DNA of 64,000 nt, taken from Lichtheimia corymbifera B2541. Its lineage: Eukaryota; Mucoromycota; Mucoromycetes; Mucorales; Lichtheimiaceae. Below, piece by piece: positions 1 to 11,819 of this stretch; the stretch's first letter is position 1; each line of letters begins with the position of its first letter. Location of the stretch: NCBI GenBank assembly GCA_000697475.1, contig JNEU01000179.1:1-64000 (forward strand), written 5' to 3'. The notes beneath the pieces were generated by a model, which was not told the origin of the DNA, did no database searches, and saw only the letters and a program-made list of their open reading frames with translations. The translations under genes were made by a program, and so were the position numbers.

Positions 1-1422
1 CCTGAAAGCTTCACACAATATGCTCTTGGATACGCTGATCAATTTCGTTCTCATAAAGACCTCATGCTTCATTTGAAAATTGGGAATGGGAGGGTATAAT
101 GACTGGTTGACTACGACCGACGGAAATTCCGCATCCGTCCAAATTCATGAAATGCCATTTAGTATACATAATCTTGGGATTCCCTTTCTCGAACTTGAAA
201 CTTGGTAAGAAGGTTATCTGAGTCATGCTGATCAACTCCATTCATTTAAAAACCGTATGCTTCATTATGAATTGTACGGTCCGAATATAGGGTAGATGAC
301 GAATGGACGGAGTGGACGGTCCATGACTCCCAAGATTGCCCACCTCCATCGTGAAACTTGTATACAAGATGGTATCGACCAGGACGAGCAACGCTATTCT
401 CATAAAGTCCTCATGCTTCACTAGTAGAATATAGAGAAACAGGTACCTTTATGTTTTACCTATGCCATAAGCATGATGGAGCTGTGTTCTCCTAATGGAT
501 TGTGTCGACTGCATTAACGGGAAATGGCATGTGGCGGTTACACATGCACGTTCTTGACAAGTTGCTGCACAAATGGATGGCGATGACTGCTTTTAGGAAG
601 GCACACACGTAAGCAATATGCAATGATGAAGGTGTGTCAAGGTACGTGTATGGCAATAGTGGTTCCATAGCACATTTGGATGTAGGAGAAAGCTGAGCTG
701 CATAAATCATTTTAATTTAAATGGTGATAGATATGCAAGCAGGATGGATGAAAGTAGTGTTTGAGATGAAGGAGGGAAAAAGTGATGGCATGGCCAATGA
801 TGGATAAATGCAGACGACGTGGGGTAGCAAAAGTGGTGCGCGCATGATCAATGAGGATTGATGAGGGATACAATGTTTATTTGGTTGGTTGGCTGGATTA
901 CGTTACTACCATGCCTATATTTCTGGTGCGCACGTACGTAGTAATTACCACTATAGTAATGCGTACACGCTATTTCCTTCTGGCTTGTAGACTATAGCTT
1001 AGATGGGATAAAGATGGTCAAGTTACGCTTATGTTCGGCTGCTCTGAAATTGAATTCATAGGCGCATCAGCTTGCTGGACAATGGATGCTATTTTGATTG
1101 AAATGAGCTGTTCAACATCAATGTGATTTTGTAAGATCTTTCTGACTCGCATTAATGCGCCAGAGACCATTCAAGCGAGGAAAACAGGAAGGAAGGATAC
1201 ACACACGAAGCGAAGATTCACTCTTAACAACAACATTATCAGTAGAACCACCCCCTATTCCTATCCCATCTTAATGGTCGTTTATAATGTAAAGTCATGA
1301 TAAGATATCTTGCGAGCAAAGAAAGGAAGCGCTGCAAGCTGCTATTAAATTTACTCCAAGTACACAAGAATAGGTGGTATAGCTTTTTTGTCTTTTTACA
1401 CTAGAGTGCTCCAGTCACTTTT
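1..1422. other. Gene-free left edge, 3' flank of BEM1-like gene
   Basis: I find no convincing coding exon here. The open frames are short, lack recognisable protein features and do not join through plausible splice sites. The first about 425 bases carry a degenerate repeat (separate entry). The remainder is AT-rich with scattered GGAT/GATG runs. The right end lies just downstream of the BEM1-like stop codon and should contain its 3' UTR. A gene to the left of the window could also have its flank here. Confidence 0.6.
37..424. repeat. Degenerate tandem repeat, about three copies
   Basis: A segment centred on CTCATAAAGACCTCATGCTT (50-69) returns nearly intact at 399-418, and a weaker version lies at 239-265 (CATTTAAAAACCGTATGCTT core). 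Flanking words also recur in the same order: GCTGATCAA at 34-42 and 227-235, and GAAACTTG-type words at about 197-206 and 352-360. This suggests two to three diverged copies of a 160-190 bp unit. No coding sense is evident. It may be the remnant of an intergenic repeat family that continues to the left. Confidence 0.5.
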
Positions 1423-3331
1423 TCATAATCCTTCAGCGTACACAGTCAATTTGCCTAATTTGATGGCGGATGCAAATGCTGTTTCCATGTCCACCTCTGT
1501 TTGTAACGGTAGCTTGTTGCCCGTGGTGCTGTCTTTGTATTGTAATGTCACTGGGAATCCTAATCGATCACGCACTTTGGTATGTAGCTGTTCCAGTGTA
1601 CTGTGTGCAGGTACTTTGATGGCGAAAATATCGTCTTTGTGAGCAATCTTCAGCTTTACTGTGCCGGATGATTTGGTTGAGCGAGGTGTACTCATGGATG
1701 TGGTAGGTGTCACTATGACAGGTGCTGGTGATGGCTGTAAATGTTGTTGTTGTTGTTGTTGTTGCTGTAGAACACCCTCATCATCATCGGTGCCTGGTAT
1801 TCCTAGTCGTGGATCTTGATCTACCTCCAAATCCCCTTCATGTATTCCAAAAAGCTGCATTTGCACCAGATTGCTCTCAGCCAAGTATCGAGGCAGATTT
1901 AATAGCTCTTCACAATATTTGTTGAGATCCCTTTGTCGATCAGCTAATGCCCATAACAGTATTAGTCTACCATCACGCATACCATTTGTAGTATTTCTTA
2001 CCTGTGATATCATCATCCACTTGAGTCAAGGGACCTGGCATGTAGGGTAATATCCTCTCACGATCAGCTTTTCCTGCCTCTACCGGGTATTCATTGAGGA
2101 GGTTGATTTGAAAGTCGTAAAAGTCTATGTGTATTTGATATATGAGCACAATATAGAGTAACTCCTCAATCATTTACCTTCATATAAACGATATAATACA
2201 CGATATCGATCGTTGCTGAGCCGAACATACACAATAAACCAATATTGATCACCCTCGAGAATATATGAATCAATGGTAGCAGCCACCACGATAGGTCGAT
2301 CTGATCTACGTCTTGAATCATTGGATCGGGGACGATGTGGGCGTGTCTCTGATTTAGGTCCTGGATGATGATGATGGTGGTTATTGTTGGGATCGCTTAT
2401 TGCAAGGTGCTCCATGCCATAGCTGTCGAGAATGGCATCATGGTGATTATGAGATGACGCCATACCGTGTTGTTGTTGTTGTTGTTGGGGATGAAATGGA
2501 ATGCGTGATGCTGGTAATGACGAGCTATTGGAAGGAGATGGTGCTATATCGTGTCGTGATGTCAAAGAGATGCTGGATGCTTCATAGCCCTGTGTCATCT
2601 TTTTCCATTCCTCTACTCGTGGTATCATGGGTGACGCCTGCGTCAAGTTGGTGATAGGTTTCCCGGTTACAGCATCTCGTACTTCGACAAATGATACGGG
2701 GATCAGACCAGGCCCGCCTAGTCGTCCAATGGGTTTGGCCACGAACCATTCCTTATTAGATTGTGCAATGACAATGATCGGCTCTCCTGCTGTAGCATCA
2801 AGTTCATCGGATCTTTCAGCTTGGAAATCATATAATACAACGCCATACAATGGAGCCACTGCGGATGATGATGATGGTTTATGGTCGCCTATGACAACAG
2901 CGGATGATGAGATAAGATTCATTCATGCATTCTATATCTTTACCAAGAGCATAATGGCCATTCATTGGATCCATAAAGTCGGAATCAGCGGCTCTATTAG
3001 GACCTGCCACTGTCAATGTGCGTTCCGATTTGTCGAGAACTTGAAAGTAGCTGACAGGCACAAGGCCCTTGGAACTGGTTGCTGGATTACATGCTTCGAA
3101 CCAGTGCGTATCGTTTTCTCGGTTGGTGACATGGAAAAAGTCGCCTCGTGAAAAAGACAACTCATGAGGACCTTGTGCTTGGTAATCGTACAGAGCTTTG
3201 ATGATCTTTTTGGGCGTCGAGAGAACATGGGCAGGTGCATGAGTAGGTGTTGAGATTTTGTTCTTGACAAGAGAACGTCGTGCAGACCGTAAGTTTCGAG
3301 GAGGCCTGACTTTATCTTTTGAGTGAAGCAT
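1423..3331 (-). CDS. BEM1: BEM1-like polarity scaffold (SH3-SH3-PX-PB1)
   Basis: Scaffold that in yeast links the Cdc42 exchange factor Cdc24 to PAK kinases at sites of polarised growth. Four exons: 3331-2944, 2888-2178, 2124-2002, 1943-1423. Each junction has GT...AG and keeps frame, giving 580 aa, close to the known family length. An SH3 domain spans about residues 41-100 (ALYDY start) and a second about 142-200 (VVLYDFQAE). A PX domain lies at about 300-430 and is cut by two introns. A C-terminal PB1 domain (about 500-580, starts VKLKIAHKDD) would bind the PB1 of Cdc24. A run of eight Gln before the PB1 is encoded by a CAA/TTG microsatellite at 1741-1766. The start chosen is the first Met of the frame near the family N-terminus; the reading frame stays open upstream. 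The domain order is diagnostic. Confidence 0.93.
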
Positions 3332-4397
3332 GGGATAGTTGCTTGATATAAGGGAAAAAAAAAGAAAAGGACAAGTAGGAGGTTGTGCAATACTTGTGTG
3401 TGCGCGCGGAATATCTCCTGTGACACAGAGCATTCTAGCCCGAGCGTTTATACTTTCTCTCTCGATTTGTACAAGACCGGATAAGTGGGTTGTGTAAGCG
3501 TGTGTGTGTAAACATAAGGAGACTCCTTTCTTCATTGAGCTGCTTGTATAATTGACAGCACATGTGTGTGTGTGTATTTATTCTCCTCCTTCTCCTTATC
3601 GCTTTATTCTCCTCCACACACCCCCACCCAATGAATGGGACATATAAATGATATGCCTTTGTTTCACATCACATCGTTGTTACCATTACAACGGTGGCTC
3701 TGTGTTATCATAAAATTGTGTTACCAGCTCATCCGTCATCAACTACTATTCATATCAAATGTGTGATGGTGCTTGAAAGAAAAAAAAATAATAACTCAGT
3801 AGTAGTAGTAGTAGCAGCACGCTGATCATGATAGTTTTCATTGTATACTACATATGATGATTGTCATTATGCTACAACAATGGTACATAATGATAATTGT
3901 TTCTTTTAATGCATGAATCATGACAAAGGAGAAGGAGGGGTAATAGTGTATCACAATGTCAGTCAACTAATAGGTAATACACACCTGGGAAATACCCTGC
4001 AGCAAAGTTTGCTCACGGGGGCCAGCGTCATTGGCTAGCAAAGGATGGGATATGAATAGATCGATAGGATCATTGCTGCCAGGTGACCCCATCGTCATGC
4101 AGCATTATATACAAAAGTGCTATGGGTAGGAGTGAGGGGCGTTATGTGTGTGTATGTGTGTGTGTGTTGGAGATAAAAAAGTGGAAGCTATCTACCATAA
4201 TGCAAGTGGACAATATGCTGCTCTCACCTCCGACCTTTATTGCCAGTGAATTTTCAGTGAATGGACGTATCAAACAGCTCTCTCTCTCTTTTTTTTTTTC
4301 TTTTTCCTCTTGGTGCAAGCAATTATCCTCAATAGATACCAAGCACGCTGTGCGCTAATACATTTCCTATCCAAGCCCATTTTTTATTGATACCAAA
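3332..4397. promoter_or_regulatory. Divergent promoter region between BEM1-like gene and 4398 gene
   Basis: This 1.07-kb space lies between two divergent start codons, so it should hold both promoters. It contains GT-rich tracts (about 3492-3575 and 4145-4168), a short TAG/AGT microsatellite (3797-3820) and a CT/T tract at 4279-4306 just before the rightward start. I see no convincing TATA box, tRNA or small ORF with protein-like composition. Confidence 0.5.
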
Positions 4398-6554
4398 ATG
4401 CTACGGTCACCTACTGCTTCTGACGAGAACGATGAAGGACCCGGTAAATTATTGTTTGCTATGCCGCAGCACAAAAACCATGCCTTTCTCACGAAGAAGC
4501 TTGCATCCTTAGACAATGAATCAACCTCCACCGTACAATCGAATCCTCAACACCCGAATGCTCCTATACACCGGCTTTCGATTCCAGTAGCTATGCAACC
4601 AGTTGTAACCACGGCAACAAGAAGGCACCAACAGCAACCACAAGAACCAGTTGACTACTTGTCGTTAAGTGATGCACTTGAAGGAGGGGAGTCTGCCGAC
4701 GATGAGGCGTCGTGTGACATTGCGGATTCCACGGATTCGTTGCTTGGCAGAGAGTCTCTTGAGCTTGCACTGAGCGATAATGACCAAGACGACGACGGGG
4801 TGGGTTCAGATACACTATTTCAACTATTGGGTGGGCAAAGAGATCTTGAGCAACGCATGAATGCGATCGAGGAAGCACAAGAGCAGTGCAGCACCTCTTC
4901 CCGTGACGAGCAGCAATTCAACATCCCCACTGTATTTCGTGTGATGTATATGGGAGCATGTTCAGAAAAGGACAAACGAATACTATTTAGAAAGCTGTCG
5001 AGAGCACTCTCCACACTCTTCCATGATTGTCCATCATTTTTCATTCGCAATCCACACATATTCAAGGAGAGGAAGCACCATCTTTTATTGATGAGTCTAC
5101 TACCAGATGAGGAGGATGGAGAGGAGAACATTGTTGAGACCTGTGAAGACAATGGACTATCAATCATCGAAGCTGATTTTTCTTGGTCGACTGTGTCGGC
5201 GGAAAAGGACAAGCTCAATCATATGATCTCTCGTTATCTTTGTATCCAATGCGAATATGCCATTCAACAAGATCCTTGGTCATCATCATCCAACACTTCA
5301 AATCAACAAAATGAGAATTTCGACGGATTTTTGTACCCTGAGAGAACCCCCAATGGTATCGATCTTTGCATTTACTTTTACGATGGAAGTTCAGGTACCA
5401 CGGGTGAGGATGATCAAGTGGAGGAAGACCTGATTATCTTGTGGCAGTTAAAGAAACTTGGTATCCCCATCATCCCTATCTTATCATCATCACCACCATC
5501 ACCTGCAATGAGACGTGCTAGTATGCGATCACCCACTAGCCCTTTATTCAATACTCCTCTCCATCCTCGTCGATCAGTGGCAGATCGTCGAACACGATTA
5601 GCTGATATGCTGGCAAAATACAAGATTCGATGTATCGACATTGCTCTTTCCAGCTTGGATATTGGTCAACCTCCCTCTTTCCAAAGAAGAAATACCAACC
5701 ATACTACCGCCACGCATCCAAACCTTGAAAGTCGTCTCGGTCGAGATTGGGCAATATCCAGTGTCACAGCACCTGCTCCTTACAACATTCTTACAGTTGA
5801 CCAATTCTCAGCGCTCGATCCACAGGCTTTATTTTCAATCCTCAAACAATGTCGACAAAAAGCATTGAGAAAAGAGAAGCTCTTGCAACAAATTACTCGT
5901 TCACGTGATCCCACTGCTGCTGCTGCTACTACTACTCATTATCCATCATCTACTACGACAATGACGACCCACCAGCAGCCATCCCCACCATCATCCATGT
6001 CACCTGTGTATACTGTGTCAAAGCAAGAACCCACGCCTGATTCATCTAGCACTCAATCATCGTTTATTGCACCTCGTCACAACTTGTTTGGATTGATCAT
6101 GGTTGTACTATGCACGGCGTTGTGTGTTTCATGGTATTATTCTTCATCATTGCGTCGGGAATCGGAAGTTTGGACAGCATCATTATCAGTCGCCAACAAT
6201 GCATCGTCGTTTGTGATTGAGCTTCGTGGATCAAGTAATACGGATCAAGAAAAGGTTTATGAGTTTGCTGTCCCAGTATCATCCGCTTGTCTCGAATCAT
6301 CTACGCCTGTGCCACTTGCAGATATCCAATTCATGCATCCACCACGCATTGATCTTGTACAACAACAATCACATTGCCAGTCAGATCCTCCTTCATCATC
6401 CCCGCAATCATCTCAGCTTCCTCCTCATCATCATTCGGCTCATTCACAACATGATGACTCTTATCATTGGGATCAATTACGGCGTACAGCTGCTTATTTC
6501 TTTGGTAGCCCTACCAAGATCATAAAGACTGTGTTTAATAGAGAGCAGCATTGA
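4398..6554 (+). CDS. Unknown protein with one C-terminal membrane segment
   Basis: Single-exon gene of 718 aa; I do not recognise a named family. The N-terminal about 175 residues are low-complexity and acidic. A folded-looking central region (about 175-490) has alternating hydrophobic strands: VFRVMYMGA near 177, a LCIYFYDGS strand, and LKKLGIPIIPIL. This order faintly resembles a Rossmann or GTPase-like core, but there is no GxxxxGK[ST] and no NKxD, so any nucleotide binding is speculative. A Ser/Thr/Pro linker leads to one hydrophobic segment at about 562-582, followed by about 135 polar, His/Ser/Gln-rich residues. This predicts a single-pass protein with most of its mass on one side. An AATAAA at 6821-6826 gives a 3' UTR of about 270 bp. 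Confidence 0.75.
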   Translation: MLRSPTASDENDEGPGKLLFAMPQHKNHAFLTKKLASLDNESTSTVQSNPQHPNAPIHRLSIPVAMQPVVTTATRRHQQQPQEPVDYLSLSDALEGGESADDEASCDIADSTDSLLGRESLELALSDNDQDDDGVGSDTLFQLLGGQRDLEQRMNAIEEAQEQCSTSSRDEQQFNIPTVFRVMYMGACSEKDKRILFRKLSRALSTLFHDCPSFFIRNPHIFKERKHHLLLMSLLPDEEDGEENIVETCEDNGLSIIEADFSWSTVSAEKDKLNHMISRYLCIQCEYAIQQDPWSSSSNTSNQQNENFDGFLYPERTPNGIDLCIYFYDGSSGTTGEDDQVEEDLIILWQLKKLGIPIIPILSSSPPSPAMRRASMRSPTSPLFNTPLHPRRSVADRRTRLADMLAKYKIRCIDIALSSLDIGQPPSFQRRNTNHTTATHPNLESRLGRDWAISSVTAPAPYNILTVDQFSALDPQALFSILKQCRQKALRKEKLLQQITRSRDPTAAAATTTHYPSSTTTMTTHQQPSPPSSMSPVYTVSKQEPTPDSSSTQSSFIAPRHNLFGLIMVVLCTALCVSWYYSSSLRRESEVWTASLSVANNASSFVIELRGSSNTDQEKVYEFAVPVSSACLESSTPVPLADIQFMHPPRIDLVQQQSHCQSDPPSSSPQSSQLPPHHHSAHSQHDDSYHWDQLRRTAAYFFGSPTKIIKTVFNREQH

Positions 6555-6961
6555 TCCTTTTTACAACAATCAACCATCTTCGGCCCTTTTTTTCTTGTTC
6601 CTGTAACTTTCTTCTTCTTTGTTCTTGTACAATGGTTTCTTGTTCCTTTGTTTTGCTCCCTCACTCACTCACATACACACACGCACCACACACATCCCCT
6701 GAATTTAATATTGTACATATCGTACTCTCCCAACATCCTTCTTCCTCCTCTGTAGTTGATGCTTTTTACTTTTGCTTGCTTATATAAAGACCCTTCTTGC
6801 TTTTTCACATATTGTCGTACAATAAACACTATCCTGGAAACAAAGACCAGACATGATTTCATTGTCAAGGAGTGTGTGATGAATGAGCATTTAATTACAG
6901 CAGCACTGCATGAAATTTGGTACACCTTTGTTTCCCCCCCTTTCTTCCATGATACACGTCT
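6555..6961. other. 3' UTR of the 4398 gene and promoter of the kinesin-like gene
   Basis: Tandem intergenic space of 407 bp. It carries CT-rich and CA-rich stretches (about 6655-6695) and an AATAAA at 6821-6826 that fits the end of the upstream transcript. The downstream gene begins at 6962. No other gene is apparent. Confidence 0.5.
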
Positions 6962-9900
6962 ATGAAACTCTCCCCTCTGAATGTCATTGCGTGGATTCAC
7001 CCTGGATCAGCAACCACAATCCCATACCAAGCACCGCGATTACGCTTCGTGAGCGACACTAGTGTAGCTGTAGAATGGAATGGAGGAGGTATGACACCTT
7101 TGAAACCTTAAAGACGACGCGCGATTGAATGGAGACCCATTTCAAATAGGATCGACTCAAGACAGCAAGATCGAGTATGTCGAGTAAAAGACCTTTACAA
7201 GCATGCATCAAGGCTGATACAACATCATCCTATTACCAGGATTATCAGTGAAGCTTTTCGATATTCAAAGTGCCTACGCGCAGATCAGCAACCAATTAGC
7301 GAATGCTCTCGTGAGAACCATCAGTTAGTTGAAATGGCATTAGAAGGTAACATACGGCACAATGATGATATTAGGATGGGCCGCTCATTCATCTATGATA
7401 GGATATAACACAGCATGTATCTTTATGGCTGCGGGGTAAGTGCTCGTCATTGTGTTATTGGGGTATTCGAGAGAGGGCTAACAATGACCTTAGTGGTGCG
7501 GATAGTTCCAAGCTAAGGTGATTATCAGATCCAAGATATGCAGCAACAAATGATATACTCATCACGTGATTCCATCCTATCCAAAGGAAAGACATAATGC
7601 ACCAGCTCATCAGTCGACTAGGCATTCAGCTGACAAAGATCAACACTGATCGTAAAAAGAAATCCATGACCGAGATACAAATGGAATATGCGTAAGTAGC
7701 AATACGGATATATATACACCTTAAGGCAACATCTGATGGATTTATACTATTGTGGTAGATATGTCGGGGTCGTCGACAATTGCTGCTATGATCTTCGAAT
7801 GGGGAGCCGTATTGAAAGTATGAACTACGTGGTGGCTGTTTGAGCAAAGGAAACTCACATTTGCACTATGTTGTAGATGCAACCATGATGTCCAAAGGAA
7901 TCGATCAGTGCATGAAACGCGTCAATCACGTCGACAAGATTTGGTCACGAGTCAAAGATGGAGCTTTGGTGCCTTTTGTATTGCAAATCCGATTGACAGA
8001 CGAGGCACAATTCATGGGCCATTTATCCATTGTCGATTTACAACAACCCGAATTCCGACAACCACTCGTGTTACAACCAGCAGCCAGCATCTATTGCTCG
8101 TTTGAACAATTGAGTAAGCATTGTGATGTATTTTTTTCCAAAGCATGAATGATGGCTAATGACATAAAATACAGGATCCATTATCGAGCTAGTGACAACC
8201 AAGAAGCCTGCAGAGACGATGTCGGATATCGATAATTGCGTGCTTAGTCAGTTGCTCCTAGAGCACTTTTGCGGCTTTGGTCAAACTTTGGTGTATGCGC
8301 ATTACAATGTAAGCGATCCTCTTCGTCGTCGCCGTTCTCTCCAAAACTTATCAAAGTGGATGTTCATTGCAGGAATCATTGCATTATGATTTGGATGAAG
8401 CGCTGGAGTCATTACGATTCTCTCAAGCACTTCAAATGGTGCGGTGCCTTGCAGTAAGCAACAAGCCAGATGTACGGGTCCACTATTATCGCAACATGAT
8501 GAAGAAGTTTGCTCTTGAGCTTGACAAAAAGAAGGCAAGATACTTGTATGAATGTCAAGAAACCAAGCGCTAATCATCATACATATATATACTATGACAG
8601 GATGCTCATGATGCTCAGCTTGCCAAAACGATCATGGAATTGACCGACGCCCAAGAGCAACTGGAAATGCAACGCCAACAGATCCAAGAGCTGCAAAAAA
8701 AGTACAACCAGCTCCTTCAAGAAGAAGAGGATGATTTAGAATTTGTTTGGAGTGTACCAATGAAGAAGGTGAAGGTATGTCATTTACGAGAGTGAATATG
8801 TAGAGAGGCTCGAGCCATAACTTTATTTGTGTGTAGGACCAAAACGTACAGACCAATGACCAGCTAAAAACCATCAACGAGGAACCGATAAGCCTGACCC
8901 GATTACGCGAGATCTACGCATTGCGCAAGACTGCTACGTACGCTTGCGAGCTTGAAAGGCGTATCCTAGAACTCAAAGTGAAATATCGTCAAGGTATGTG
9001 TATAACATGGGTCGTATATTCCTTCCTAAACTTTAATCATGTTTCTTGGATACCTACATAGCTATTGCAATGCGTGGCAAAGACACTTTCAATGACGAGG
9101 TAAGATTGACCCACCAGGCATTTCACTCATATGTAAGTTATTAAATCACAAAAAAAGTCTAGCACATACCCTCCAGATGCAAGGGGTGATACTGTGAGAA
9201 GCAATAAGGAAACCAGATCTTTTGATGCATCATCTCGGCGTGCACAATTTGAAGCAAAGGGACCCAAGGTACTGCTACTTTTTACTGCGTGCTCCTCCTT
9301 TTTTCTCCGAACCTGTAATGACCAGATTTTGGTAGATCAAAGAGAGAGCTGATACTGCCAAGATATCGCGTCTTGAAGAAAGGATTGCAGACCTGGTAGC
9401 AGAAAAAGAGCATATGCAAAAAGAGGTATGGTAATTGCATGGATCGTGTAACGTGATGCATAAAAATTCATTTCTTTGTTCTTGCAGGTTGTCGAATCTA
9501 CAAAAAAGGTCGGGACCTTGAATGGGAAACTCAAGCAGCTGAAAGTAAGTACTATATAATACCACATTCCTCCATCCTCGGTGAGATACTAATTGGGAAA
9601 GCATGATGTTACTTAGGGCGAGTTGAATGAATACAAACAACGGGCAAAGAATTACAAAGCACAAGCCGAGAAAGAAAAGGTATAAACTGGATTGTCGTTC
9701 AATTAGTCGACCCGTTCATAATCAGACTAATCCAGACTAATCCTTTTTGTATGTACCTGACACTGTCTCATAGCAACGATGGAAAGAGGAGGTGCGGTGG
9801 AATGAGGAACAATCAATCCAAATGCAGGAGGAGCGGAATCGAGTACGACACTATATGCAGGAATTACGAGTGCAAATCGCACAAGCCATGACAGGCGACT

Positions 9901-10526
9901 TTAACAAGGATCATCTGGATTCCGTTGCAAAGGCAGTCTCTCTTGATGAATCGATTTCTTTGAATTTGCCGCAAGTAATGGCACCAGACATCGCTGCAGA
10001 AATGATGGCACATGACGCGGATGATGATGATGTATTGATGGATCCTATCGACACCAACATGACACCAGCAACGTTGATACCACCCAAACAGCATTCATTC
10101 TCTATCAGCAGAGCTGCTCGTTCTTCCACATTTGATGAAATCGACAATGATATGCAACATCCTCAAACACAAACGCATGCACGGGTATCTGAGAAGGTCA
10201 CATACGACAGTAAAAATCAAGCTGGCAGTAGCAGTAATGCTGATATTGTTCATGACCGAGGTTCCCTGAGAGGAGAAGCATTGCATCACCTGCAAGTAAA
10301 ATATCCGCCCACGACCATCAAAAAGTCTCAGGTGCAAGCTAGCGGCAAATCAAGATTGCTAGGTGCTGTCGATGAAAATGAATCGTTCCAAGTGATGAAA
10401 GAAGACGCCCAGGATGACATGATTGGACAACCAAGGAAGCGGAAACAGCCGTTGCAAACCAGAAATACCAATACAGGAGATATGATATCGAAAGGGAAGC
10501 GTAAATTTGGAGACAAGAGTACATAG
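6962..10526 (+). CDS. Kinesin-like protein with degenerate motor domain
   Basis: Eighteen-exon model of about 806 aa: 6962-7049, 7150-7173, 7240-7323, 7375-7435, 7494-7517, 7587-7691, 7759-7817, 7877-8113, 8175-8308, 8373-8534, 8601-8774, 8837-8993, 9062-9099, 9158-9268, 9336-9425, 9488-9544, 9617-9679, 9774-10526. Residues 1 to about 305 follow the kinesin motor order: VKLFDI (FxFD strand), IGYNTACIF (GYNxxIFAY), a strand ending LSIVDLQQPE (switch II), the LLLEHFCGFGQTLVYAHYN helix-strand, then ESLRFSQAL (ESLxTLRFA). The nucleotide motifs are decayed: GGADSSKL replaces GQTGSGKT, DLQQPE replaces DLAGSE, and NxxSSRSH is not recognisable. Residues about 326-560 are coiled-coil-like (Gln/Glu/Lys-rich heptads) and the last exon encodes a disordered basic-ended tail. 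The intron 8535-8600 uses a GC donor. The first two exons are the least certain. It may act as an adaptor or dimer partner rather than a motor. Confidence 0.72.
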
Positions 10527-10670
10527 CAACAAGTAGGATGAATTAGACTTAGCTAGCCTCAAAGTGTTTAGTTTGACCCATCAATAAGATGTTTAAGATA
10601 CACATTGTAGCCTTGACTGCTGCCGTTGAAATGCTAGGATCACATCACACATAACGATAAATGGATTGGA

Positions 10671-11813
10671 ATGCCATATCCTTTCTCACGTCTTCTTTTT
10701 CCCTTTTCTTTGTTCTCATTCCTGCATATGTTGTCCTCATTTGCTTTCCCTGATCCCCCCACAAGGGCTGCCAAAGCAGCGCTCAAGAAAAAGACAAGAG
10801 AGGATGATCCGGCTTTACACAGCTTAACTGACTTGGTCAATCGATTGGGTGCTCAGTTGGACAAGTTGGAAAGCATCAGCACAGTCGAAGAGGAACCACA
10901 CGAAGAAGAAGGAAAGCGGGATGATTCAGCATCCAATTACAAGCCTACCAATGCTATGACACCTCATGAACAACACCCCGTGGACCCTTTTTCTATGGAG
11001 GTACTTGAATCATACGAAAAGCTTTTGCAACAAGAGCCCCTTTTGCATAAGCAGCATCATTGCTGCTGCTGTTCTTCAGCAACAGCACCAGGCACTGTAA
11101 CAGCTGCACCAGGTATCCCATGGCCATTGCCCCAACAACCATGCCGTGAGTTATCCACAGATGAAGATCCTTTACAAGCAGCATACACGCACTGGTGTAC
11201 TTTGATGCGATGTCTCCCATTAATGGCCCCTTCAGCACAGACCCACGTACGCGTTATTGGGTTATATGCGATGCGACAGCTTCTTCAAGCTATGGATACC
11301 CGTCGATGCACTTCAACAGCAACTCTTGCCAGTAACGGACAAAAAACCACCACACGATGTACGACGACTTGTTCAGCATCAGTTGCGTCACCAAGACAAA
11401 CCTATAATACCAACACGAGTGCCACTATCCAAGCGGCTAATAATAATAATGGACCACAGGCTACATCCTTGACCCTGGCTCCTCTCTCCTCATCCTCTCT
11501 CCTCAAAAACTCCTCTAGTTGCCTAAATATCTATGCTCACACCGACGCAACGCGTAAGAAGGCGGATGCATGGATCCCTCATATCAGGGATCAAAGAACA
11601 ACAACACCATCCTCTATCCCATCATCACCTCCTCCACCAGCGCCACAACCATCCTCAGCATCACCCATGCACCCTTATTACTCTTCTACTACCCCATCCA
11701 ATGTCACTTCATCTTCCTTCTCCTCCTCCAATGATCATCCTCATCGTCGTCATGCCAAATTTCGAAAATGGTTTTTTAAGCGAAATAATCGTGTAGCACC
11801 CCAAAGCTTCTAG
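10671..11813 (+). CDS. Unknown Ser/Pro-rich protein
   Basis: Single open frame of 380 aa, no recognised family. The first 25 residues come from a pyrimidine-rich stretch and look hydrophobic by composition. Translation may instead begin at the Met encoded at 10728. A short helical, charged segment (about 36-75, AAKAALKKK then LVNRLGAQLDKLES) could be a coiled coil. A Cys run (CCCC, near residue 130), a middle helical piece around 160-215 and a long Ser/Thr/Pro/His tail follow, ending in a basic KFRKWFFKRNNR patch. Its poly(A) signal AATAAA (11865-11870) lies inside the last exon of the convergent MRM2 gene. It starts 144 bp after the kinesin-like stop. Confidence 0.6.
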   Translation: MPYPFSRLLFPFSLFSFLHMLSSFAFPDPPTRAAKAALKKKTREDDPALHSLTDLVNRLGAQLDKLESISTVEEEPHEEEGKRDDSASNYKPTNAMTPHEQHPVDPFSMEVLESYEKLLQQEPLLHKQHHCCCCSSATAPGTVTAAPGIPWPLPQQPCRELSTDEDPLQAAYTHWCTLMRCLPLMAPSAQTHVRVIGLYAMRQLLQAMDTRRCTSTATLASNGQKTTTRCTTTCSASVASPRQTYNTNTSATIQAANNNNGPQATSLTLAPLSSSSLLKNSSSCLNIYAHTDATRKKADAWIPHIRDQRTTTPSSIPSSPPPPAPQPSSASPMHPYYSSTTPSNVTSSSFSSSNDHPHRRHAKFRKWFFKRNNRVAPQSF

Positions 11814-11819
11814 TAGTAA

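Noticed and set aside
8535..8580. GT donor at 8545 for the kinesin-like gene (GTATGA)
   Set aside because: It joins out of frame to the next exon and meets a stop; the GC donor at 8535 keeps the coiled-coil frame.
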